Below, piece by piece: positions 40,430 to 54,121 of a stretch of DNA of 64,000 nucleotides (positions are counted from its first letter, which is position 1; each line of letters opens with the position of its first letter). This DNA comes from Escarpia spicata. Taxonomy: Eukaryota > Annelida > Polychaeta > Sabellida > Siboglinidae. The DNA lies in assembly GCA_963995525.1 (NCBI GenBank), contig CAXEFP010000012.1, positions 744,001-808,000 of the forward strand. Reading direction: 5' to 3'. Below the pieces are notes generated by a model. The model ran no database searches, was not told where the DNA came from, and saw only the letters and a list, made by a program, of their open reading frames with translations. The translations under genes were made by a program, and so were the position numbers.

Positions 40430-41407
40430 GTGCATTACAAATACCGTTTTGCTGTGATATGCATTAATTTTTTTCGAACACTTTGATATGGGACATGGTT
40501 GTCTCGTGAGTACTGAAGGTACTGCTGCTTTAGACAAGAAAAAACTTCAAATGGGGATGAGTTTTCACACCTATAACTTACGTAATATGTTCTTGTAACT
40601 TACGTGACGGGGATAAAACGGTAACATGCATTCCCATTTGGGGTTAATCTAGTTATGTGTGTAGCTTGATATCAATCTAGCCTTCGTGAAGATTTGTAAC
40701 ATGCAAATCATCTATTTGGGATAAGACCACATTAAGGATCCTTCCGCCGAAAAAAATGCACTACAAATACCGTTTTGCTGTGATATGCATTAATTTTTTT
40801 CGAACACTTTGACATGGGACATGTTTGTCTCGTGAGTACTGAATGTACTGCTGCTTTAGATAAGAAAAAACTTCAAATGGGGATTAGTTTTCACACCTAT
40901 AACTTACGTAATATGTTCTTGTAACTTACGTGACGGAGATAGAACGGTAACATGCATTCCCATTTGTGATTAATCTAGTTATGTGTGTAGCTTGATATCA
41001 ATCTAGCCTTCGTGAAGATTTGTAACATGCATAACATCTATTTGGGGTAAGACCACATTAAAGATCCTTCCGCCGAAAAAAGTGCACTACAAATACCGTT
41101 TTGCTGTGATATGCATTAATTTTTTTCGAACACTTTGATATGGGACATGTTTGTCTCGTGAGTACTGAAGGTACTGCTGCTTTAGACAAGAAAAAACTTC
41201 AAATGGGGATGAGTTTTCATACCTATAACTTACGTAATATGTTCTTGTAACTTACGTGACGGGGATAAAACGGTAACATGCATTCCCATTTGGGGTTAAT
41301 CTAGTTATGTGTGTAGCTTGATATCAATCTAGCCTTCGTGAAGATTTGTAACATGCAAAACATGTATTTGGGGTAAGACCACATTAAGGATCCTTCCGCC
41401 GAAAAAA
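40430..41407 (+). repeat. Three-monomer duplication, copy 2 (offset 3586 bp)
   Basis: Carries GACATGGTTGTC at 40497, then the AAAAATGCAC B monomer (40756) and CATACC D monomer with CATGTATTT (41082), as in 36844-37821. The next monomer (41408) is an ordinary C, unlike 37822, which sets the right edge. Confidence 0.8.
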
Positions 41408-41733
41408 GTGCACTACAAATACCGTTTTGCTGTGATATGCATTAATTTTTTTCGAACATTTTGACATGGGACATGTTTGTCTCGTGAGTACTGAATGTAC
41501 TGCTGCTTTAGACAAGATAAAACATCAAATGGGGATGAGTTTTCACACCTATAACTTACGTAATATGTTCTTGTAACTTACGTGACGGGGATAAAACGGT
41601 AACATGCATTCCCATTTGGGGTTAATCTAGTTATGTGTGTAGCTTGATATCAATCTAGCCTTCGTGAAGATTTGTAACATGCAAAACATCTATTTGGGGT
41701 AAGACCACATTAAATATCCTTCCGCCGAAAAAA

Positions 41734-44700
41734 GTGCATTACAAATACCGTTTTGCTGTGATATGCATTAATTTTTTTCGAACACTTTGATATGGGACAT
41801 GTTTGTCTCGTGAGTACTGAAGGTACTGCTGCTTTAGACAAGAAAAAACTTCAAATGGGGATGAGTTTTCACACCTATAACTTACGTAATATGTTTTTGT
41901 AACTTACGTGACGGGGATAAAACGGTAACATGCATTCCCATTTGGGGTTAATCTAGTTATGTGTGTAGCTTGATATCAATCTAGCCTTCGTGAAGATTTG
42001 TAACATGCAAAACATCTATTTGGGGTAAGACCACATTAAATATCCTTCCGCCGAAAAAAGTGCATTACAAATACCGTTTTGCTGTGATATGCATTAATTT
42101 TTGTCGAACACTTTGATATGGGACATGTTTGTCTCGTGAGTACTGAAGGTACTGCTGCTTTAGACAAGAAAAAACTTCAAATGGGGATGAGCTTTCACAC
42201 CTATAACTTACGTAATATGTTCTTGTAACTTACGTGACGGGGATAAAACGGTAACATGCATTCCCATTTGGGGTTAATCTAGTTATGTGTGTAGCTTGAT
42301 ATCAATCTAGCCTTCGTGAAGATTTGTAACATGCAAATCATCTATTTGGGATAAGACCACATTAAGGATCCTTCCGCCGAAAAAAGTGCACTACAAATAC
42401 CGTTTTGCTGTGATATGCATTAATTTTTTTCGAACACTTTGACATGGGACATGTTTGTCTCGTGAGTACTGAATGTACTGCTGCTTTAGATAAGAAAAAA
42501 CTTCAAATGGGGATTAGTTTTCACACCTATAACTTACGTAATATGTTCTTGTAACTTACGTGACGGAGATAGAACGGTAACATGCATTCCCATTTGTGAT
42601 TAATCTAGTTATGTGTGTAGCTTGATATCAATCTAGCCTTCGTGAAGATTTGTAACATGCATAACATCTATTTGGGGTAAGACCACATTAAAGATCCTTC
42701 CGCCGAAAAAAGTGCACTACAAATACCGTTTTGCTGTGATATGCATTAATTTTTTTCGAACACTTTGATATGGGACATGTTTGTCTCGTGAGTACTGAAG
42801 GTACTGCTGCTTTAGACAAGAAAAAACTTCAAATGGGGATGAGTTTTCATACCTATAACTTACGTAATATGTTCTTGTAACTTACGTGACGGGGATAAAA
42901 CGGTAACATGCATTCCCATTTGGGGTTAATCTAGTTATGTGTGTAGCTTGATATCAATCTAGCCTTCGTGAAGATTTGTAACATGCAAAACATCTATTTG
43001 GGGTAAGACCACATTAAGGATCCTTCCGCCGAAAAAAGTGCACTACAAATACCGTTTTGCTGTGATATGCATTAATTTTTTTCGAACATTTTGACATGGG
43101 ACATGTTTGTCTCGTGAGTACTGAATGTACTGCTGCTTTAGACAAGATAAAACATCAAATGGGGATGAGTTTTCACACCTATAACTTACGTAATATGTTC
43201 TTGTAACTTACGTGACGGGGATAAAACGGTAACATGCATTCCCATTTGGGGTTAATCTAGTTATGTGTGTAGCTTGATATCAATCTAGCCTTCGTGAAGA
43301 TTTGTAACATGCAAAACATATATTTGGGGTAAGACCACAGTAAGGATCCTTCCGCCGAAAAAAGTGCACTACAAATACCGTTTTGCAGTGATATGCATTA
43401 ATTTTTTTCGAACATTTTGACATGGGACATGTTTGTCTCGTGAGTATTGAATGTACTGCTGCTTTAGACAAGATAAAACATCAAATGGGGATGAGTTTTC
43501 ACACCTATAACTTACGTAATATGTTCTTGTAACTTACGTGACGGGGATAAAACGGTAACATGCGTTCCCATTTGGGGTTAATCTAGTTATGTGTGTAGCT
43601 TGATATCAATCTAGCCTTCGTGAAGATTTGTAACATGCAAAACATCTATTTGGGGTAAGACCACATTAAATATCCTTCCGCCGAAAAAAGTGCATTACAA
43701 ATACCGTTTTGCTGTGATATGCATTAATTTTTTTCGAACACTTTGATATGGGACATGTTTGTCTCGTGAGTACTGAAGGTACTGCTGCTTTAGACAAGAA
43801 AAAACTTCAAATGGGGATGAGTTTTCACACCTATAACTTACGTAATATGTTCTTGTAACTTACGTGACGGGGATAAAACGGTAACATGCATTCCCATTTG
43901 GGGTTAATCTAGTTATGTGTGTAGCTTGATATCAATCTAGCCTTCGTGAAGATTTGTAACATGCAAATCATCTATTTGGGATAAGACCACATTAAGGATC
44001 CTTCCGCCGAAAAAAGTGCACTACAAATACCGTTTTGCTGTGATATGCATTAATTTTTTTCGAACACTTTGACATGGGACATGTTTGTCTCGTGAGTACT
44101 GAATGTACTGCTGCTTTAGATAAGAAAAAACTTCAAATGGGGATTAGTTTTCACACCTATAACTTACGTAATATGTTCTTTTAACTTACGTGACGGAGAT
44201 AGAACGGTAACATGCATTCCCATTTGTGATTAATCTAGTTATGTGTGTAGCTTGATATCAATCTAGCCTTCGTGAAGATTTGTAACATGCATAACATCTA
44301 TTTGGGGTAAGACCACATTAAAGATCCTTCCGCCGAAAAAAGTGCACTACAAATACCGTTTTGCTGTGATATGCATTAATTTTTTTCGAACACTTTGATA
44401 TGGGACATGTTTGTCTCGTGAGTACTGAAGGTACTGCTGCTTTAGACAAGAAAAAACTTCAAATGGGGATGAGTTTTCACACCTATAACTTACGTAATAT
44501 GTTCTTGTAACTTACGTGACGGGGATAAAACGGTAACATGCATTCCCATTTGGGGTTAATCTAGTTATGTTTGTAGCTTGATATCAATCTAGCCTTCGTG
44601 AAGATTTGTAACATGCAAAACATCTATTTGGGGTAAGACCACAGTAAGGATCCTTCCGCCGAAAAAAGTGCACTACAAATACCGTTTTGCTGTGATATGC

Positions 44701-46949
44701 ATTAATTTTTTTCGAACATTTTGACATGGGACATGTTTGTCTCGTGAGTACTGAATGTACTGCTGCTTTAGACAAGATAAAACATCAAATGGGGATGAGT
44801 TTTCACACATATAACTTACGTAATATGTTCTTGTAACTTACGTGACGGGGATAAAACGGTAACATGCATTCCCATTTGGGATTAATCTAGTTATGTGTGT
44901 AGCTTGATATCAATCTAGCCTTCGTGAAGATTTGTAACATGCAAAACATCTATTTGGGGTAAGACCACATTAAATATCCTTCCGCCGAAAAAAGTGCATT
45001 ACAAATACCGTTTTGCTGTGATATGCATTAATTTTTTTCGAACACTTTGATATGGGACATGTTTGTCTCGTGAGTACTGAAGGTACTGCTGCTTTAGACA
45101 AGAAAAAACTTCAAATGGGGATGAGTTTTCACACCTATAACTTACGTAATATGTTCTTGTAACTTACGTGACGGGGATAAAACGGTAACATGCATTCCCA
45201 TTTGGGGTTAATCTAGTTATGTGTGTAGCTTGATATCAATCTAGCCTTCGTGAAGATTTGTAACATGCAAATCATCTATTTGGGATAAGACCACATTAAG
45301 GATCCTTCCGCCGAAAAAAGTGCACTACAAATACCGTTTTGCTGTGATATGCATTAATTTTTTTCGAACACTTTGACATGGGACATGTTTGTCTCGTGAG
45401 TACTGAATGTACTGCTGCTTTAGATAAGAAAAAACTTCAAATGGGGATTAGTTTTCACACCTATAACTTACGTAATATGTTCTTGTAACTTACGTGACGG
45501 AGATAGAACGGTAACATGCATTCCCATTTGAGATTAATCTAGTTATGTGTGTAGCTTGATATCAATCTAGCCTTCGTGAAGATTTGTAACATGCATAACA
45601 TCTATTTGGGGTAAGACCACATTAAGGATCCTTCCGCCGAAAAAAGTGCACTACAAATACCGTTTTGCTGTGATATGCATTAATTTTTTTCGAACACTTT
45701 GACATGGGACATGTTTGTCTCGTGAGTACTGAATGTACTGCTGCTTTAGATAAGAAAAAACTTCAAATGGGGATTAGTTTTCACACCTATAACTTACGTA
45801 ATATGTTCTTGTAACTTACGTGACGGAGATAGAACGGTAACATGCATTCCCATTTGTGATTAATCTAGTTATGTGTGTAGCTTGATATCAATCTAGCCTT
45901 CGTGAAGATTTGTAACATGCATAACATCTATTTGGGGTAAGACCACATTAAAGATCCTTCCGCCGAAAAAAGTGCACTACAAATACCGTTTTGCTGTGAT
46001 ATGCATTAATTTTTTTCGAACACTTTGATATGGGACATGTTTGTCTCGTGAGTACTGAAGGTACTGCTGCTTTAGACAAGAAAAAACTTCAAATGGGGAT
46101 GAGTTTTCATACCTATAACTTACGTAATATGTTCTTGTAACTTACGTGACGGGGATAAAACGGTAACATGCATTCCCATTTGGGGTTAATCTAGTTATGT
46201 GTGTAGCTTGATATCAATCTAGCCTTCGTGAAGATTTGTAACATGCAAAACATCTATTTGGGGTAAGACCACATTAAGGATCCTTCCGCCGAAAAAAGTG
46301 CACTACAAATACCGTTTTGCTGTGATATGCATTAATTTTTTTCGAACATTTTGACATGGGACATGTTTGTCTCGTGAGTACTGAATGTACTGCTGCTTTA
46401 GACAAGATAAAACATCAAATGGGGATGAGTTTTCACACCTATAACTTACGTAATATGTTCTTGTAACTTACGTGACGGGGATAAAACGGTAACATGCATT
46501 CCCATTTGGGGTTAATCTAGTTATGTGTGTAGCTTGATATCAATCTAGCCTTCGTGAAGATTTGTAACATGCAAAACATATATTTGGGGTAAGACCACAG
46601 TAAGGATCCTTCCGCCGAAAAAAGTGCACTACAAATACCGTTTTGCAGTGATATGCATTAATTTTTTTCGAACATTTTGACATGGGACATGTTTGTCTCG
46701 TGAGTATTGAATGTACTGCTGCTTTAGACAAGATAAAACATCAAATGGGGATGAGTTTTCACACCTATAACTTACGTAATATGTTCTTGTAACTTACGTG
46801 ACGGGGATAAAACGGTAACATGCATTCCCATTTGGGGTTAATCTAGTTATGTGTGTAGCTTGATATCAATCTAGCCTTCGTGAAGATTTGTAACATGCAA
46901 AACATCTATTTGGGGTAAGACCACATTAAATATCCTTCCGCCGAAAAAA
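41734..46949 (+). repeat. 16-monomer HOR unit, copy 1 (5216 bp)
   Basis: Sixteen monomers repeated directly as 46950-52165. Rare variants shared at exactly 5216 bp: ATGTTTTTGTAAC (41895 and 47111), TTTTTGTCG (42103 and 47319), GATGAGCTTTCAC (42192 and 47408), TTTTGCAGTG with GAGTATTG (43364 and 48580), CATGCGTTCCC (43564 and 48780), GTTCTTTTAAC (about 44177 and 49393), TATGTTTGTAG (about 44570 and 49786), TTCACACATAT (44668 and 49884), and TTTGAGATT (45531 and 50747). It is the longest directly tandem HOR pair in the window. Confidence 0.93.
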
Positions 46950-49900
46950 GTGCATTACAAATACCGTTTTGCTGTGATATGCATTAATTTTTTTCGAACA
47001 CTTTGATATGGGACATGTTTGTCTCGTGAGTACTGAAGGTACTGCTGCTTTAGACAAGAAAAAACTTCAAATGGGGATGAGTTTTCACACCTATAACTTA
47101 CGTAATATGTTTTTGTAACTTACGTGACGGGGATAAAACGGTAACATGCATTCCCATTTGGGGTTAATCTAGTTATGTGTGTAGCTTGATATCAATCTAG
47201 CCTTCGTGAAGATTTGTAACATGCAAAACATCTATTTGGGGTAAGACCACATTAAATATCCTTCCGCCGAAAAAAGTGCATTACAAATACCGTTTTGCTG
47301 TGATATGCATTAATTTTTGTCGAACACTTTGATATGGGACATGTTTGTCTCGTGAGTACTGAAGGTACTGCTGCTTTAGACAAGAAAAAACTTCAAATGG
47401 GGATGAGCTTTCACACCTATAACTTACGTAATATGTTCTTGTAACTTACGTGACGGGGATAAAACGGTAACATGCATTCCCATTTGGGGTTAATCTAGTT
47501 ATGTGTGTAGCTTGATATCAATCTAGCCTTCGTGAAGATTTGTAACATGCAAATCATCTATTTGGGATAAGACCACATTAAGGATCCTTCCGCCGAAAAA
47601 AGTGCACTACAAATACCGTTTTGCTGTGATATGCATTAATTTTTTTCGAACACTTTGACATGGGACATGTTTGTCTCGTGAGTACTGAATGTACTGCTGC
47701 TTTAGATAAGAAAAAACTTCAAATGGGGATTAGTTTTCACACCTATAACTTACGTAATATGTTCTTGTAACTTACGTGACGGAGATAGAACGGTAACATG
47801 CATTCCCATTTGTGATTAATCTAGTTATGTGTGTAGCTTGATATCAATCTAGCCTTCGTGAAGATTTGTAACATGCATAACATCTATTTGGGGTAAGACC
47901 ACATTAAAGATCCTTCCGCCGAAAAAAGTGCACTACAAATACCGTTTTGCTGTGATATGCATTAATTTTTTTCGAACACTTTGATATGGGACATGTTTGT
48001 CTCGTGAGTACTGAAGGTACTGCTGCTTTAGACAAGAAAAAACTTCAAATGGGGATGAGTTTTCATACCTATAACTTACGTAATATGTTCTTGTAACTTA
48101 CGTGACGGGGATAAAACGGTAACATGCATTCCCATTTGGGGTTAATCTAGTTATGTGTGTAGCTTGATATCAATCTAGCCTTCGTGAAGATTTGTAACAT
48201 GCAAAACATCTATTTGGGGTAAGACCACATTAAGGATCCTTCCGCCGAAAAAAGTGCACTACAAATACCGTTTTGCTGTGATATGCATTAATTTTTTTCG
48301 AACATTTTGACATGGGACATGTTTGTCTCGTGAGTACTGAATGTACTGCTGCTTTAGACAAGATAAAACATCAAATGGGGATGAGTTTTCACACCTATAA
48401 CTTACGTAATATGTTCTTGTAACTTACGTGACGGGGATAAAACGGTAACATGCATTCCCATTTGGGGTTAATCTAGTTATGTGTGTAGCTTGATATCAAT
48501 CTAGCCTTCGTGAAGATTTGTAACATGCAAAACATATATTTGGGGTAAGACCACAGTAAGGATCCTTCCGCCGAAAAAAGTGCACTACAAATACCGTTTT
48601 GCAGTGATATGCATTAATTTTTTTCGAACATTTTGACATGGGACATGTTTGTCTCGTGAGTATTGAATGTACTGCTGCTTTAGACAAGATAAAACATCAA
48701 ATGGGGATGAGTTTTCACACCTATAACTTACGTAATATGTTCTTGTAACTTACGTGACGGGGATAAAACGGTAACATGCGTTCCCATTTGGGGTTAATCT
48801 AGTTATGTGTGTAGCTTGATATCAATCTAGCCTTCGTGAAGATTTGTAACATGCAAAACATCTATTTGGGGTAAGACCACATTAAATATCCTTCCGCCGA
48901 AAAAAGTGCATTACAAATACCGTTTTGCTGTGATATGCATTAATTTTTTTCGAACACTTTGATATGGGACATGTTTGTCTCGTGAGTACTGAAGGTACTG
49001 CTGCTTTAGACAAGAAAAAACTTCAAATGGGGATGAGTTTTCACACCTATAACTTACGTAATATGTTCTTGTAACTTACGTGACGGGGATAAAACGGTAA
49101 CATGCATTCCCATTTGGGGTTAATCTAGTTATGTGTGTAGCTTGATATCAATCTAGCCTTCGTGAAGATTTGTAACATGCAAATCATCTATTTGGGATAA
49201 GACCACATTAAGGATCCTTCCGCCGAAAAAAGTGCACTACAAATACCGTTTTGCTGTGATATGCATTAATTTTTTTCGAACACTTTGACATGGGACATGT
49301 TTGTCTCGTGAGTACTGAATGTACTGCTGCTTTAGATAAGAAAAAACTTCAAATGGGGATTAGTTTTCACACCTATAACTTACGTAATATGTTCTTTTAA
49401 CTTACGTGACGGAGATAGAACGGTAACATGCATTCCCATTTGTGATTAATCTAGTTATGTGTGTAGCTTGATATCAATCTAGCCTTCGTGAAGATTTGTA
49501 ACATGCATAACATCTATTTGGGGTAAGACCACATTAAAGATCCTTCCGCCGAAAAAAGTGCACTACAAATACCGTTTTGCTGTGATATGCATTAATTTTT
49601 TTCGAACACTTTGATATGGGACATGTTTGTCTCGTGAGTACTGAAGGTACTGCTGCTTTAGACAAGAAAAAACTTCAAATGGGGATGAGTTTTCACACCT
49701 ATAACTTACGTAATATGTTCTTGTAACTTACGTGACGGGGATAAAACGGTAACATGCATTCCCATTTGGGGTTAATCTAGTTATGTTTGTAGCTTGATAT
49801 CAATCTAGCCTTCGTGAAGATTTGTAACATGCAAAACATCTATTTGGGGTAAGACCACAGTAAGGATCCTTCCGCCGAAAAAAGTGCACTACAAATACCG

Positions 49901-52165
49901 TTTTGCTGTGATATGCATTAATTTTTTTCGAACATTTTGACATGGGACATGTTTGTCTCGTGAGTACTGAATGTACTGCTGCTTTAGACAAGATAAAACA
50001 TCAAATGGGGATGAGTTTTCACACATATAACTTACGTAATATGTTCTTGTAACTTACGTGACGGGGATAAAACGGTAACATGCATTCCCATTTGGGATTA
50101 ATCTAGTTATGTGTGTAGCTTGATATCAATCTAGCCTTCGTGAAGATTTGTAACATGCAAAACATCTATTTGGGGTAAGACCACATTAAATATCCTTCCG
50201 CCGAAAAAAGTGCATTACAAATACCGTTTTGCTGTGATATGCATTAATTTTTTTCGAACACTTTGATATGGGACATGTTTGTCTCGTGAGTACTGAAGGT
50301 ACTGCTGCTTTAGACAAGAAAAAACTTCAAATGGGGATGAGTTTTCACACCTATAACTTACGTAATATGTTCTTGTAACTTACGTGACGGGGATAAAACG
50401 GTAACATGCATTCCCATTTGGGGTTAATCTAGTTATGTGTGTAGCTTGATATCAATCTAGCCTTCGTGAAGATTTGTAACATGCAAATCATCTATTTGGG
50501 ATAAGACCACATTAAGGATCCTTCCGCCGAAAAAAGTGCACTACAAATACCGTTTTGCTGTGATATGCATTAATTTTTTTCGAACACTTTGACATGGGAC
50601 ATGTTTGTCTCGTGAGTACTGAATGTACTGCTGCTTTAGATAAGAAAAAACTTCAAATGGGGATTAGTTTTCACACCTATAACTTACGTAATATGTTCTT
50701 GTAACTTACGTGACGGAGATAGAACGGTAACATGCATTCCCATTTGAGATTAATCTAGTTATGTGTGTAGCTTGATATCAATCTAGCCTTCGTGAAGATT
50801 TGTAACATGCATAACATCTATTTGGGGTAAGACCACATTAAGGATCCTTCCGCCGAAAAAAGTGCACTACAAATACCGTTTTGCTGTGATATGCATTAAT
50901 TTTTTTCGAACACTTTGACATGGGACATGTTTGTCTCGTGAGTACTGAATGTACTGCTGCTTTAGATAAGAAAAAACTTCAAATGGGGATTAGTTTTCAC
51001 ACCTATAACTTACGTAATATGTTCTTGTAACTTACGTGACGGAGATAGAACGGTAACATGCATTCCCATTTGTGATTAATCTAGTTATGTGTGTAGCTTG
51101 ATATCAATCTAGCCTTCGTGAAGATTTGTAACATGCATAACATCTATTTGGGGTAAGACCACATTAAAGATCCTTCCGCCGAAAAAAGTGCACTACAAAT
51201 ACCGTTTTGCTGTGATATGCATTAATTTTTTTCGAACACTTTGATATGGGACATGTTTGTCTCGTGAGTACTGAAGGTACTGCTGCTTTAGACAAGAAAA
51301 AACTTCAAATGGGGATGAGTTTTCATACCTATAACTTACGTAATATGTTCTTGTAACTTACGTGACGGGGATAAAACGGTAACATGCATTCCCATTTGGG
51401 GTTAATCTAGTTATGTGTGTAGCTTGATATCAATCTAGCCTTCGTGAAGATTTGTAACATGCAAAACATCTATTTGGGGTAAGACCACATTAAGGATCCT
51501 TCCGCCGAAAAAAGTGCACTACAAATACCGTTTTGCTGTGATATGCATTAATTTTTTTCGAACATTTTGACATGGGACATGTTTGTCTCGTGAGTACTGA
51601 ATGTACTGCTGCTTTAGACAAGATAAAACATCAAATGGGGATGAGTTTTCACACCTATAACTTACGTAATATGTTCTTGTAACTTACGTGACGGGGATAA
51701 AACGGTAACATGCATTCCCATTTGGGGTTAATCTAGTTATGTGTGTAGCTTGATATCAATCTAGCCTTCGTGAAGATTTGTAACATGCAAAACATATATT
51801 TGGGGTAAGACCACAGTAAGGATCCTTCCGCCGAAAAAAGTGCACTACAAATACCGTTTTGCAGTGATATGCATTAATTTTTTTCGAACATTTTGACATG
51901 GGACATGTTTGTCTCGTGAGTATTGAATGTACTGCTGCTTTAGACAAGATAAAACATCAAATGGGGATGAGTTTTCACACCTATAACTTACGTAATATGT
52001 TCTTGTAACTTACGTGACGGGGATAAAACGGTAACATGCGTTCCCATTTGGGGTTAATCTAGTTATGTGTGTAGCTTGATATCAATCTAGCCTTCGTGAA
52101 GATTTGTAACATGCAAAACATCTATTTGGGGTAAGACCACATTAAATATCCTTCCGCCGAAAAAA
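46950..52165 (+). repeat. 16-monomer HOR unit, copy 2 (5216 bp)
   Basis: Tandem copy of 41734-46949 with the same rare variants in the same order. The one difference found among diagnostic sites is in the last monomer: CATGCGTTCCC at 52038 against CATGCATTCCC near 46813. This is explained if the last monomer already belongs to a partial third copy of the 48580 monomer. Near-identity indicates a recent amplification or strong homogenisation. Confidence 0.93.
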
Positions 52166-54121
52166 GTGCATTACAAATACCGTTTTGCTGTGATATGCAT
52201 TAATTTTTTTCGAACACTTTGATATGGGACATGTTTGTCTCGTGAGTACTGAAGGTACTGCTGCTTTAGACAAGAAAAAACTTCAAATGGGGATGAGTTT
52301 TCACACCTATAACTTACGTAATATGTTCTTGTAACTTACGTGACGGGGATAAAACGGTAACATGCATTCCCATTTGGGGTTAATCTAGTTATGTGTGTAG
52401 CTTGATATCAATCTAGCCTTCGTGAAGATTTGTAACATGCAAATCATCTATTTGGGATAAGACCACATTAAGGATCCTTCCGCCGAAAAAAGTGCACTAC
52501 AAATACCGTTTTGCTGTGATATGCATTAATTTTTTTCGAACACTTTGACATGGGACATGTTTGTCTCGTGAGTACTGAATGTACTGCTGCTTTAGATAAG
52601 AAAAAACTTCAAATGGGGATTAGTTTTCACACCTATAACTTACGTAATATGTTCTTTTAACTTACGTGACGGAGATAGAACGGTAACATGCATTCCCATT
52701 TGTGATTAATCTAGTTATGTGTGTAGCTTGATATCAATCTAGCCTTCGTGAAGATTTGTAACATGCAAAACATCTATTTGGGGTAAGACCACAGTAAGGA
52801 TCCTTCCGCCGAAAAAAGTGCACTACAAATACCGTTTTGCTGTGATATGCATTAATTTTTTTCGAACATTTTGACATGGGACATGTTTGTCTCGTGAGTA
52901 CTGAATGTACTGCTGCTTTAGACAAGATAAAACATCAAATGGGGATGAGTTTTCACACATATAACTTACGTAATATGTTCTTGTAACTTACGTGACGGGG
53001 ATAAAACGGTAACATGCATTCCCATTTGGGATTAATCTAGTTATGTGTGTAGCTTGATATCAATCTAGCCTTCGTGAAGATTTGTAACATGCAAAACATC
53101 TATTTGGGGTAAGACCACATTAAATATCCTTCCGCCGAAAAAAGTGCATTACAAATACCGTTTTGCTGTGATATGCATTAATTTTTTTCGAACACTTTGA
53201 TATGGGACATGTTTGTCTCGTGAGTACTGAAGGTACTGCTGCTTTAGACAAGAAAAAACTTCAAATGGGGATGAGTTTTCACACCTATAACTTACGTAAT
53301 ATGTTCTTGTAACTTACGTGACGGGGATAAAACGGTAACATGCATTCCCATTTGGGGTTAATCTAGTTATGTGTGTAGCTTGATATCAATCTAGCCTTCG
53401 TGAAGATTTGTAACATGCAAATCATCTATTTGGGATAAGACCACATTAAGGATCCTTCCGCCGAAAAAAGTGCACTACAAATACCGTTTTGCTGTGATAT
53501 GCATTAATTTTTTTCGAACACTTTGACATGGGACATGTTTGTCTCGTGAGTACTGAATGTACTGCTGCTTTAGATAAGAAAAAACTTCAAATGGGGATTA
53601 GTTTTCACACCTATAACTTACGTAATATGTTCTTGTAACTTACGTGACGGAGATAGAACGGTAACATGCATTCCCATTTGAGATTAATCTAGTTATGTGT
53701 GTAGCTTGATATCAATCTAGCCTTCGTGAAGATTTGTAACATGCATAACATCTATTTGGGGTAAGACCACATTAAAGATCCTTCCGCCGAAAAAAGTGCA
53801 CTACAAATACCGTTTTGCTGTGATATGCATTAATTTTTTTCGAACACTTTGATATGGGACATGTTTGTCTCGTGAGTACTGAAGGTACTGCTGCTTTAGA
53901 CAAGAAAAAACTTCAAATGGGGATGAGTTTTCATACCTATAACTTACGTAATATGTTCTTGTAACTTACGTGACGGGGATAAAACGGTAACATGCATTCC
54001 CATTTGGGGTTAATCTAGTTATGTGTGTAGCTTGATATCAATCTAGCCTTCGTGAAGATTTGTAACATGCAAAACATCTATTTGGGGTAAGACCACATTA
54101 AGGATCCTTCCGCCGAAAAAA
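51840..54121 (+). repeat. Partial third HOR copy, contracted by monomer losses
   Basis: 51840, 52166 and the left of 52492 match 48580, 48906 and 49232 at 3260 bp. From 52818 the match is to 49884 and 50210 at 2934 bp (one monomer lost). At the D monomer 53796 it matches 51188 at 2608 bp (a second monomer lost). Shared markers are CATGCGTTCCC (52038), GTTCTTTTAAC (52651), TTCACACATAT (52818), TTTGGGATT (53025) and TTTGAGATT (53681). Confidence 0.82.
52492..52817 (+). repeat. Chimeric B/D monomer at a one-monomer deletion
   Basis: The left part equals the B monomer 49232 (GTTCTTTTAAC, GAGATAGAAC, TTTGTGATT). The right end equals the D monomer 49558 (GCAAAAC, AGTAAGG) and leads into the TTCACACATAT monomer. 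The exchange lies in the conserved stretch about 52706-52767 and removed one full monomer while keeping the 326-bp register, as expected for unequal homologous exchange. Confidence 0.82.
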
